Assembly: GCA_027924585.1 (NCBI GenBank)
Contig: BSBM01000426.1
Location: 3,309,501-3,373,500, forward strand
DNA: 64,000 nt
Reading direction: 5' to 3'
From: Larix kaempferi
Taxonomy: Eukaryota; Streptophyta; Pinopsida; Pinales; Pinaceae
Numbering within the stretch: position 1 is the stretch's first letter; the number at the start of each line of letters is the position of its first letter. Shown piece after piece: positions 24,420 through 35,082 of the stretch. Under the pieces are notes generated by a model. It was not told the origin of the DNA, made no database searches, and saw only the letters and a program-made list of their open reading frames with translations. A program made the position numbers and the translations under genes.

Positions 24420-26074
24420 CTTGCCACCCCTTTGACCTTAGGACCACGACGAGACTTACGAATGGTGACATTGTCGTTATGGATAGAGTTGATGGGTATA
24501 ATATCCATGTCCGCCTACAAAGTGGAGGAGTAAACCGGTAGAGTGCTAACATGCTTATGGGAGGAGGAGCACAGAGGCTGAGAGTCATCAAAATCTCCGA
24601 CAGAGGAAGGAGACAAACAAATCTCTAATGGTGGATGTCGAGATGTAGGAAGAGGAGGGAAAGTGGTCAACGAGTCTAGCTCAAGGCCAGGATCAAGGGA
24701 AGGGTCGTCATATGAGGATGGGTCAGAGGAAGAAATGGGGTGCATAAGATGCTGACCAAGCACAGGATTCTCAACAAACATACCATCCAACGACAGAGGA
24801 GAGGAGGCGGGCAGGGTTTCCGCAACCAAAACATCTGAAATAGGTGAAGCCAAAGAGGGTGCCAGAGCAATGGCCAAAAGAGAAACAGGCAAAAGAGCAT
24901 CATGTAGTTCCTCCATGGAAATGAATTTAAGCAGAGAAGGTATAGTTGAAACAAACTTACTGACGAGATCAGACGCTGAAGTGTGATCCAGGGGCAGAAA
25001 GATGTCCATAGGGTCTTCATGAGAGTAGGTTCTTGGTGCAGCCGAGCCACCAGCATGCCTAGCAGTAGCAACACCACATGAGGGACAACACTGCTTCGAG
25101 TGACCAGGCTCGTGGCATGCATGGAACCTAAATAAAACACTCCAATAATCTAGTGACTGAACAAAAGTGCCACCTTCCCAGATGACCTCCAACTCACTCA
25201 ACAAACCATCAGACGTGTCAATTTCCACCAAAACATGAAGGGTTCTCCTGTCCGAGTCACAGAGAAGCTCCTCCTCGATCATGATAAACCTGCGAATAGA
25301 ATTAGCAATGGCCTTGAACCCCTTTAGAGACCAACACTGAAGAGGAAGGCCGGGCAGGAGAACCCACAGGTGGCGAGTTTTTAACTTTTGCTTGCGAGGG
25401 TCGAAACCAACATACCACCGCGAGAGCACCAGGGATCCATGCCCAATGATCCAAAAATGTCGTTCAATGCTCTCCCGATCCTCAACCGAAAGGAAGTGAA
25501 ATAAAATCCACCCATTCGAGAGCATAAGCACATGAGGGATGTTTTTTATAAAATACTTCCACTATCTTCGAATCCAGTCCAGGAGTGCGGGTCTACCGAG
25601 GGATAAGTACTCAAATTTACCAACCAAAGCTCTATCGCTCAACGCCATAACCATATCACAAGTAACATCTTTACTTAGAACACAAAGTGTACGTCCTATT
25701 TTAACCGGCTCGAAGGGAAGCATAAGGTCCCGCCACCGAGGGGTCTTCGAGGGTTTAGCACGATGAACACCATGAGGAGATGACACACCAGACACATCAA
25801 AGATAGGGATGGAGTTTACCAGTCCATGTGATCCGGCCGCAGATGACTCCTTAGGAATAGCAGAGCCATGTCCCTCCAGACACTCAAAGACCACGTCCAA
25901 TGAAGGGTTTGTAACAACCCACATGGGTTCCACCCTAGAAAGGGACAATAACACCATAAACACATGTGAAAAATGAAACCCCAAAATAGTAAGATAAGGG
26001 TGGACAAGAAGTACCAACAAGAGTACCCACGAGAAAAAACAGAGAGAAAACCGGAAGACCAGAGAGAAAATCAC
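24420..26074 (-). pseudogene. LINE ORF1: DUF4283-like region and CCHC zinc knuckle
   Basis: Plant L1 ORF1 proteins bind element RNA. One frame runs from about 26074 to the gypsy insertion, broken by TAG at 25562-25564 and TAG at 24515-24517. After about 90 variable residues comes a DUF4283-like region (LCVLSKDVTCDMVMALSDRA, then WVLLPGLPLQCWSLKGFKAI) and a knuckle CHEPGHSKQC. A long Ser/Pro-rich stretch follows, then a basic end IRKSRRGPKVKG next to the gypsy insertion. The true start is uncertain. MWVVTNPSLD, about 48 codons in, is an alternative, because the residues before it are hydrophobic and unlike ORF1. Confidence 0.8.
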
Positions 26075-26499
26075 AGTGAAAAGCGAAGACCCAAAACAAA
26101 ACGACGAAGGACCAAAACCCCAAACAGAAATAAGTCAAAAAACTACAAAAAAGTCAGGATCCCCACTTGTTTAACGTGGTTGGTACTAGGCCTGATACTA
26201 GGTAGTAGGCTTGGCTCCAAGAAAACCAATAAAATACACAAGTTCTGACACAGCACCATAGGGATGGAGGAAACAAACCTTAAAAAACGCCATAAAAATA
26301 GGAAGAAAAGAATAAGCAGGATGCAGATAACAGTACAAAAACTTACCACCAATAAAGTCGTGACATGACAGAGACAGAATACAGAGAAACACAGGCCCGG
26401 TAAGCCCCAAGGTGCTGCAAAACCTTGAAGGTATCCATCCAGAACCCTAGTTCTCCCCAAACCCTACCGTTTTTTTGTAACCATAGATACTCTACTCTA
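26075..26499 (-). other. Probable LINE 5' untranslated region
   Basis: This lies between the presumed LINE 5' end and ORF1. The minus strand has short open frames (26143-26460) without family resemblance. The T7 run at about 26470-26476 becomes an A run near the 5' end. Confidence 0.45.
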
Positions 26500-26551
26500 A
26501 CAACCAAATTGATGCTTATACTGAATATTAATTAATCACAAGCCCACTCAC

Positions 26552-26637
26552 ATTATGAGTAAAGTGTAAGGATGTGTAATCACTCCAAGTCAGCTGCTCT
26601 TTCTTTTGTTCCTTGGATTATTTTAATTTCATGTTTT
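26552..26637 (-). pseudogene. P450 pseudogene exon: J-helix segment
   Basis: The minus strand reads NMKLK, a stop, SKEQKKEQLTWSDYTSLHFT and HN, then a GTGAGT donor at 26551-26546. In CYP90 enzymes a TWSDYMSLPFTQ-type sequence directly precedes the ExxR exon, and the next exon here is at 4814 on the other side of the LINE. The upstream edge of this exon is unclear. Confidence 0.7.
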
Positions 26638-26793
26638 ACAATGACCAGTTTCCTACTCGCTTAGAAGAATATATATTCAGACACAGTGACCAGCGAGTTC
26701 AATTTGACAGTACTCTACGAGACTAGATGCGTGTCCCTTTTTTATTCTATACCGACTCGATTATGGCCAGAGTCCTAACCCAACCGTGATTAA

Positions 26794-27207
26794 GTTTCGG
26801 AACGGCTGCCCCTGGGAGATGGTCAACGTTAATGCGATTTGAATAATACACAAATCTTACTGGATTTAGTCTCGACTTGCCCCCTATTTGACACATTGCA
26901 CTCACCATTGATACTTTCCATGGAAACTAATGACGACGTCAAATCTGCCACCACGTTAAGCAGACTGCTCTATGACTCTGCCCTAATTTTGAAAGTTTCG
27001 GAACGGTTTACCCTAGGAGAGGGTTAGCGTTAGTGTTAGCGCGATTTGAATAACACAAACCTTACTGGTTTTAGTCTCGACTTTCCCCCCTTTTTTGACT
27101 CAAGTGCGTTGGACTCACCATTGATTATTTCCATGGAAACTACTATTGACGATGTCAAATCTGCCACCACGTTAAACAACCCGCGCCCTAAGAATATGCC
27201 TTAATTT
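26794..27207. repeat. Diverged tandem duplication, about 201-bp unit
   Basis: Two units start with TTTCGGAACGG or TTTCGGAACGGTT (26794 and 26995). Both run through a GCGATTTGAATAA block, TAGTCTCGACTT, TCCATGGAAACTA and AAATCTGCCACCACGTTAA. No known family was recognised. Confidence 0.75.
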
Positions 27208-28231
27208 TGATTTGTGCGGAACCATGTGAATGTTTCCATAATTTTGAACATAGAACAGATAAAAGTTCAAGGCGGTAATATGCTGCGCGCTACATACCAT
27301 GAGCGGAAAACACTCCAAGTTCGACACACACTTGCACTATGTACTAGTAACCTGGTAGGCGGGTAGGTATGCCTCCAATCCTAGAAGTTAAGAAGTTACA
27401 GTGGAGTGTTAATAATATTTGTTTGTTTTTCTAGGTGAAGGTTGGTTGAACATACAACATTTACAATAATCCTACCCGTTATTTAATGTTTGTCCAAATG
27501 AGAATCGTTCAACGTTTATGGGAAAAAGTAGTGAAAATGACAAGATGATCGGAAATTGGAATGTTCGACAGGAAGAATGGTGTACCCAATAGTGCAACAA
27601 TAATTCATGTACCCAATAATGCGACAATAATTCTGTATATCGTTTCAATCTAATTGTATAATCCAAATCCCAAGGGATCGCGGTGGAGATCTCAATACTA
27701 AATCTGATCAGTTGGACAGACTGCGTATTTTATACTTTCTCGGGTAAGTTGTCTGCGTACCTGGCGAAGCTAATTTCGACTGCAACTCGCGAGGCGCCTT
27801 TACATAAGTCTTACGAAATCCCTCTCTCTGCGTCTTCCCTCTGAATGAAGCAAAGGAAAGAAAGTTATAAACAGAGCGGTTAATATCATCCAACGGCTTA
27901 GTATGATAAAGATGTTGTCAATTGAATTGAAACTTTTCCAATATGAGTTCATTGCACAAAGTGAAAAGCTTTTGCAAATTTGGTTTCCAAAACTTCATTA
28001 GTCAAATAAACTAAAAGTATATTGCTAATTCATAATCCAATAATTAATAACAAGAAGCTTACACTTTATTCTTGTTATTGACATAACTTTGGACATGAGA
28101 AAATTACATTCATACATGTAAACATAGATACATATATGTGTAGAACATGTTGATTATAGTTAGTTGATCAAATGCATATATTGAAGGAATATAGGTTTTA
28201 AGTAGATATCAATGCCCATAAATGAGTCAAA
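27208..28231. other. No recognisable gene
   Basis: A minus-strand frame of 61 codons at 27708-27893 is not recognisable. The rest is AT-rich with no clear structure. Confidence 0.5.
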
Positions 28232-28475
28232 GAGTGGCACCCATCCCAATATTCCCTTTGAAGCAAGGCATGTCCTTTTTATAGTGTTGTTTTGGAATAC
28301 TAATTGATGTCTGATGGAAACTAGGTTGATTCATCTTCTTGTGGGGTCAAGATGAGACATTTGGTATTCATTGGCTTCTTTCAAATGTTTTAATCATCCG
28401 TTTGAAGTGCTTTTGAATTAGAGGTGGAGGAGGAAGCTGCATATTTTTTATTCATTTTGGATTTATTTCAAACTA
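28232..28475. repeat. Direct duplication, copy 1
   Basis: The stretch from CCATCCCAATATTCCC through ATGTCCTTTTTATAG, GTTGATTCATCTT and GTGGGGTCA to TTTTTTATT matches 29083-29310 in order, with many substitutions. The two copies are about 850 bp apart. Confidence 0.6.
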
Positions 28476-28901
28476 CATCTCCCCATTCACAAAATTTTGG
28501 TCCCCAAAAGCTTCAACTCAAGGATAAGAGACCCACATGCATATTATTTTCTTCTTCAACCCATTGTATTCCTAACAACCTTCCAAAAAATACATCCAAG
28601 ATTGAAGAAATTTGTCTTATGTAAAATATCTACTTGGACTACAAGTGTGAGCATCTCTTATTTCCCCTTAACCGTAAAACACCAAACTTTTCTCATTGAT
28701 GTGTAATTAGTGAGATTTAATTTTTTATGAAGCCTCTAACACTTGGCTTCCCAATGTTTAGTTAACTTTTAATGTTGGAAAATATTCATGTTACTGCATG
28801 GTCTGCTTGTCATTCTCTTTTGATCCATGTTCTTGTTGTTTATTGTTACGAATTTTTATAAATTAGATGTATCATTTCACAACCAATTAATTTGTGTATT
28901 C

Positions 28902-29147
28902 TTATTCCTTGGCGGTATTTTGCATATTTTTGTTTTGACTTGGAGGCAATCTTTGTTCTTTGTCGACAAGTTCAAAATTTCCTTTGCCCCCAATCCATGA
29001 ACATGTTGCTTCATTTTGAGTATTTAATCCTTTGACTACTAGACCATTATGTTGAAGCTTCCATTTTTTTAATCTCTTGTCATCCATCCCAATATCCCTC
29101 ATCAAGTAAGCATGTCCTTTTTTTATAGCACTGCCTTGAATTAACAA
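28902..29147 (-). other. Unrecognised short open frame, 81 codons
   Basis: The frame reads like ordinary soluble protein (for example GHAYLMRDIGMDDKRLKKWK) but matches no family I know. It overlaps the second copy of the direct duplication, and the first copy does not keep the frame open. It is probably an exon remnant or chance. Confidence 0.2.
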
Positions 29148-29310
29148 TTGACCTACATCAAGTGTGTTGATTCATCTTATTGTGGGGTCAGGTGAGACCT
29201 CTGGTCTTCATTGTCTTCTTTTGAATTTTTTAATCAACCTTTTGAATTAGAAGTGAACACATAAGACTCAACAGTATTTTTTATTAATTTCAAATCCATT
29301 TCGAATCATC
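29083..29310. repeat. Direct duplication, copy 2
   Basis: Partner of 28232-28475, aligned over the same ordered landmarks. Confidence 0.6.
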
Positions 29311-31470
29311 TCTACCACTCTTTTATTATTTCATTTATACACCCTTTAAGAATTTTAAATGGTTGAATTGTTCAAATTGGAGCATCAAATTGTTTTGAAT
29401 TCAACCATTAGTCTTCCAAGCTCATGGATTTTTAATTCCATGAGCAATGATTTAGAAATATCTAACTCCTCATTTTGATGAACCTATGATGCTGATGTGG
29501 TTGGTATAAAATGTCACATGCATTCTCATGCATGTTGTTGCAGCTCCATGGTCAGTGTTACTTGGTGGTCAATGTTCATCTAGGGGAGGATATTGAAATT
29601 AATGGGTGGATGATTGCTTGCATGCCATGGTAATGTAGTGATCCTTACCTATTCATCTTTCTCTTTTTGTTATTATGCCTTCATCTTCCTCTTCCCTCAG
29701 CATTTACATGTAATGCGAAGAGTGGAGTGCAAATATTAGTCAGAGTCTTCAACTCTAACTTATGTTTATTTCCTCATTTCACATGCTCTCTGCATGTGGA
29801 ATGCAGAGATATTGACCACCACTTTTTTTATTTTCTTTTCTCCACATTCACATTCTACATTGGTGTCTCTGCATCACACTCTACTCTACTTCTTAGCTTA
29901 ACCAAAATACATTGCTTCACATCAAGCACCTTTGTATTTCCATATACTTAGGATAAATCAAGGATTTTAAATATTTTATTCTCTCCTTCTAAACTAATAC
30001 ATACAATGTATCGTTTGAACTACTATTCAATTAAATCTAATTTATGAGTGCAAATTTGAATTAAATAGAGCCTCAAATAAGAATGACATCCATCATTTAG
30101 AACATTGCATGACAATATTTTTCACAAGGTATTATTTTGCTACAAAAAGGACAAATGGAGTGAAGTTTCAAAAGGGCTTGATGATGCCCACAAATATGCC
30201 TTTATATTATAGAGAAATGAAGCCTAAGGGGAGTGTTAGATATCCAGTGGAGCCTTCATGTGCTAACCATGACATGCAGTAAATGCAACAATTTTCAAAA
30301 AACAATCTCGCAAAGAACACAATTTTTCAAGTGGCTTCCATGGCATCAATTAGGGTCTTACAAGCACACAAAATCAAATGTGAGGAAACAAAGACTCAAA
30401 GGTTACACATCAAAGAATGTCAATAGGGAATACATGGTAGAAAGGAAACACTGAAATTCCCCAAAATAAATGATTGAACGAAGGTATTGAAAAAGCTTTC
30501 AAAATGGGAAAACATGGTGGCAAACCTTTGTAAAGGTAGTTTTAAATTTATTTGAAAATTGGAAATTAGAGGTGATAAAATTTCTACTATAGATGATGTC
30601 ATCAGTAGTTGACAAACATATGAAACCAAAAATAGTTGTTGTATTGGTCACAAATTACAGAATGAAATGTTCACAGGCTTGTGAACAACCCTACTGTTTA
30701 CTTTGGTGATCTTCAGATACCACAGGTCAATAAACGTACATAATTAGCACTAATCCAGAGGCTAAAACTCACTGTGCCCAAATGTTCTATTGAAGAGTAG
30801 AACCAATCAATAAGGTAGACAACCCATTAAGGAAAAATATTCTGTGTGTGGCCTCTTTCCCCTTGTATGCCATATTCATAACCATAAACACATTCCCAGA
30901 ATTCACATTTGAAAATGATGAAGATCATGATAACATGGAATTATTCCCTTTAGACTCATAGTCTTTGTAAAAAAACATCCTTACAATGCCTTATGTCACC
31001 AGAAATAATTTATGCAACTTCTAGGCATCCACCACCTATGAAAATTTCATTAAAAATTTGGATTCCATATATTATGTAAATTTGGTTAGATAAGCTGAAA
31101 TATTAGAACCTTGAATCCTGCTCAACAAACCTGTTAATTGTTTAATATTACACCATTATTCTTTGTTATTTGAGTTTTGTAATGTCATTTATTTGAAGCA
31201 GCATTCAAAATAACTGCATTACAGAAGACATGAATGCAATTCTAATTGACTTGCTAAGCAAAAATTGCATAGATTTGATGTCTTTTGGCAGTCATTCATA
31301 ATTGTAGATTAGCATTAAAGGCTAGCATTGAATGTCTCTATGTTGTTATTAATTACATCGCTTCAGTTTACAGGGTTAGGTTTTAGCTTCTAATATTTTG
31401 CTTTGTTGAAAAATTTTACATTTGTAAACTTCAAAGAGTAATAACTTTCATTGATGAGAATATTTTGTAG
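29311..31470. other. No clear gene; one stop-ridden reading frame at 30123-30480
   Basis: The plus-strand frame from about 30123 reads protein-like between stops (KGLDDAHKYAFIL, ISSGAF, HAVNATIFKKQSRKEHNFSS). Many stops are TAG or TAA where Gln would be natural. It could be an upstream exon of the transposase gene that follows, or another decayed element. I cannot assign it. Confidence 0.3.
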
Positions 31471-34024
31471 GCACTGGTACAAAATGACCAAGCGATACAA
31501 ATGGGAGATGATCATGGATCTTGAGGTTCAAAACATGAAAGACATGATCATGTTTTCTAGTAAAGACTTAGTTTGGTCTGAAACTCATCGAGAAAACATG
31601 AGCATTGATCATGTTGCTTTAGTTCCTTCATATAGAGTTCCATACTTTATCAAAGGGGAGTAAGCAAACCCCAGTGCTCCATGTAATTTTGTATGGATGC
31701 AAAACAAGAAACCTACAAAAAGGGATATCGTTGCTTTGCGTTATGAATTGTAAGAATTTCAATAGTGTATTTGTATATATTGGCATTGAAATTGCATTTG
31801 CCACTCATGTGTACTAACGTCTCCAAATTTTTGGTGTAGTTATCATTGTTCATTTGGCCCAGAGGACAGAAGAGGTGACCAGTCCACTAAATGAAGGACC
31901 TCATTTGTGCAGAAGAGGGGATTCCAATGCCATTTCATTGAGAAGGTGATGATTGATACTCCCAATATAGAAATATTGACTTACAACATGTATGAGCATG
32001 AGGATGGGGAATGATGGCCTTCTCATAGCCAACATGACACTTCAGGTGATGCATTGAACTTGCATAGGCCAAGGCTTTCAAGGAACATTGTTGCCTATGT
32101 AGAGAGTTTTTTCTCTCTGGGAGTGCCCATTGATACAGTTTATAAAATCCACATATAGATACATGTTGACATGGATGCGACAACTTGGAATAGGGATTTC
32201 TTCCTATCCAGGAAGGATATTGTAAACATATACAATCGATTTTCAAAGGGAAATTATAAACTCCACCAAAAGAATGAAATGAATGTAAATATTTGGTATT
32301 ACAAGCAATGTGAAGATTTTTTCTTTTACCAAAAACCCAATGGTGTAGAGGTTCCTTCTATAATGGGAATTCAAAAAAATTGGATGTTAGACATAATGGT
32401 GTTCAATTATCCCATAACAGCTTAATAGCTATGGGTTCTACATTCAGTACTAATAAGTATGGAGTAAGTCAAATGTCAATTATTGATTCAATATATCTTT
32501 TGAACTTGTATTTGTTCAATATGATTGATGAGTACTCATTTTTAAATTTACCTGTTCTTTGAATATGACAGTACCAACTGTACACACTTGTGACATTTGA
32601 TGAACAACAAACTGGTGTGCCATTTGCATGCGTAGTAGCATCACAAAACACATAAGAGGATATTGCATTATGGTTGGAGAAGCTCATGCACAATTGTTAC
32701 CAAATCCGTCCTGATTGGAAAGTCAATGCCTTCATGGTTGATGATGCATTGGTTCAAATCACTGCATTGAGGTAAATTCAATTTTGTTATAGTTTAATAA
32801 AACTTGCATTAATTATAAAAATGTCACACTAAAGTGCATTGATTATGGTAGGAGAATCACATGGTCTGCTGTGATATTGTGTATTTGGCATCTTCAGAGG
32901 GCGTGGTTAAAAAAAGTGAATAGTATGGCCACAAATACAAAAACAACGAATGAGATGTTTAGTGAGTTAGTTTGCATCATGAAATACACTCTCAGTGTTG
33001 AAGTGGATGATGCAATCAATAATTTTTTCATCAAATTTGTAGATAAACATAAGTTCTTAGACTATTTCCACAAGAACTAGGTTGTTGATAATAAGATTAG
33101 TAAGGGCACAAACTCTTAGTACTTATTGTTTTCATTTTTTCATTTCATAAAGATTATATACTTGGACTAACCTAGTTCTTTGTATCTAGGTATGTGGGTG
33201 AAAGGTTTTCGAGAGTTTCCTCATGCAAATAAAAAAACCAATAATGTGGTCGAGTCATACCATTGTTACTTGAAGACAAAATTTCTATCTGATCAAAGGA
33301 AGAAATTTGCTTGTAGAATGGATTGGTTGTTGTATTTTCTCCTAAAAAGTGTTGAACCTTGTTATTGGTTCAAGGATATTTTGAAAAATAAGGATATCTA
33401 AACAACTACAAGAAAGAGAAGCAATTTGAATCATAAGTGGAAAAACCAAGTAGAATTCCAGATAGTGATTGTTACCCTCATGAGAGCACAACCCATGCTT
33501 ATTGGGTGAGAATTCAAATAGATCGTGATAAGAGATACCTTGTCACCTGGTATCACACGAATTTTATAGCGTGTGAATGCCCATGGTCTACTCATGGCAA
33601 CATTTGCAAGCATGTAATAAAGGTCAATTGGTTATATTTCCACTTAGGACATTCAAAGTCATTGCTTGGTTAAGATGTAGTGGCTAATACATCCAATGAC
33701 CCTCCCGAAATAATTATAGAGCACCAGAACCATGATGAAAATGCCAACATGACTCTTATTCCCACTAATATTGTTGATGTGGATGTTGAGGCACTTCAAA
33801 TGGCTAGAGAGGAGGTGTTTAGGAAATTGTAGTTTCTTCAAAACAACCCCCTTACTACTTTGAGCAAGATGAACCAATTGAATGGTTTGCTTGATAATTT
33901 TTTGGATGATGATTTTGAATTCACACCTGGTTTGGGTGTTGTTGAATCATCTTTGAAGAGAAATAATAGTTTCCTTAGCCCTACAAAAAAACAAAGAAGA
34001 AGCAAACGGAACAATGGTTTGTAA
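31471..34024 (+). pseudogene. Mutator-like (MULE) transposase with SWIM zinc finger, multi-exon, decayed
   Basis: Pieces read in order with fitting splice sites: exon 31471-31749, intron 31750-31839, exon 31840-32463, intron 32464-32571 (GTAAGT...CAG), exon 32572-32771, intron 32772-32851, exon 32852-33099, intron 33100-33189, exon 33190-34024. The MULE core shows SLIAMGSTFSTNKYG, where Gly replaces the first catalytic Asp of the usual DSTF, then YQLYTLVTFDEQQTGVPFAC, FMVDDALVQ and NNVVESYHCYLK with the Glu. A SWIM finger CECPWSTHGNICKH follows near 33570-33611, then an acidic tail ending in a basic KKQRRSKRN. Stops and at least two frameshifts (near 32390 and 33395) make it non-functional. 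A 5' exon must exist upstream. Confidence 0.8.
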
Positions 34025-35082
34025 ATTAATTTGAATGTCCATGCATCTAAATATAAACCATTTGAGTTTTGATACCTCAAAAAGAAGGGACATCCTTGAT
34101 CAAATAATGCATTCCTTATGGATCCATGTTAGTTTCATAGCTTGATTAGAGTAATGGTTTTGGATTAGTGTATTTAATCATCACCATTCTTTAACAAGTG
34201 GCGTGTTGATGTTTGCAGCGACAGAACAATCCACAACCATGGAGACAAACCAAGGTCAAAGGGAGATGCAAGGCCATACAAGTATCCTTCCATGACATGT
34301 ACATTTCTATGAAGATATGATCTTTAAATGTTTTATATATCTCATGCATAAATTGTAAGTACTATATTTTCATTCATACTTTCAGGTGTTAATGTCCAAT
34401 ATCTTTCATATCTATACCTGCAATTATCTTATGAATGTTGGTAGGTTATGTAGGGGAATATGTGGACTCTAGTTTGTATAACCTTCTCATGGTATTCATC
34501 TGGTTCTTATTATTGTTGTAAGGTTTGCATGAGAAATATATTTGTTTGCATGAGTAGTATATCTTGTCGCAACCTTAGACATATGCATTCATGTTATAGA
34601 CATTGTTTTTAAGATTTCATAAGGGTGGGCGCACAAATATGTTCCCCAAAAGTATTGCAACGAGGCCGCACTAGCGGGGATAAAACAGAGGTGCGAACAC
34701 ACCTAAGGAAGCATGCACATCCTGTTAGGTTCGGTACCGAACCGAGGCGCGTGTGCATTTTTAGTGCTTACGCGCTCCTGTTAAGCTAATTAAAAAAACA
34801 GGGCAGAGTTGTTCTATTTTCACCCAACCGGCCGAGCCTCACTCACCCATCGCGTACGCAGAGAAAAAGAGCACCATTTTAACAATTTGCACTCAAAAAC
34901 TCCCTCAATCCATCCACCAAGTGATCAACAAGTGCATTGGATAGGTAAGATCCATGTTTTTGGTCAATTTATTGGTTTTTTTTGTCATTTTATTGATTTT
35001 TGTTTGTTTATTAAATTTTTATTAATTCCCAAATTAGTAAAATAATAAGGAATTTTTCAATTCCAAAGTCTAAACCTATACA
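34025..35082 (+). other. Interval between two decayed genes, with a dyad and a possible 5' leader
   Basis: The first 600 bp are AT-rich without features. From about 34620 the base composition becomes richer in GC. An exact palindrome lies at 34728-34743. A stretch rich in C and A follows, then ATAG/GTAAGATCC at about 34939-34951, which would fit a leader exon and intron donor for the next gene. This is inference from context. Confidence 0.35.
34728..34743. repeat. Perfect 16-bp palindrome
   Basis: GGTTCGGTACCGAACC equals its own reverse complement. It is also flanked by ATGCACA (about 34714) and TGTGCAT (about 34752) in inverted orientation. It could be a binding site, a hairpin, or part of a transposon end. 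Confidence 0.8.

Larger units (their letters stand above)
4876..26499 (-). mobile_element. Plant L1-type LINE, about 6.6 kb once nested elements are removed
   Basis: In minus-strand order the element has ORF1 with a DUF4283-like region and a CCHC knuckle (26074-24420 and 10849-10727), then ORF2 with AP endonuclease, reverse transcriptase, zinc-binding RVT domain and RNase H (10726-4904). The 3' end is a short A-rich tract near 4876. Candidate target duplications are 4860-4875 and 26500-26516, alike at about 13 of 16 positions. The span includes a gypsy element (10850-24414) and a solo LTR (6596-8052). Subtracting them and their duplications leaves about 6.6 kb, normal for a full-length plant LINE. 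Several stops and frameshifts show it is inactive. It lies in an intron of the P450 pseudogene, same orientation. Confidence 0.85.
2998..26637 (-). pseudogene. CYP90-like cytochrome P450 pseudogene, split by nested transposons
   Basis: Five coding pieces on the minus strand read in the correct order for a P450 C-terminal half: a J-helix segment (26552-26637), the K-helix ExxR (4781-4814), the segment after it (3501-3550), the PERF region ending FNPWRWQ (3290-3399) and the haem-binding loop [10 protein letters not shown] (2998-3119). Each piece is bounded by plausible GT/AG splice sites. The wording of ETxRMGNII, FNPWRWQ and [10 protein letters not shown] is typical of the CYP85 clan, closest to CYP90C/D brassinosteroid hydroxylases from memory of the family. 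In-frame stops and an indel show it is dead. A LINE occupies the intron between the first two pieces and an LTR element splits the ExxR exon. Upstream exons were not found. Confidence 0.8.
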
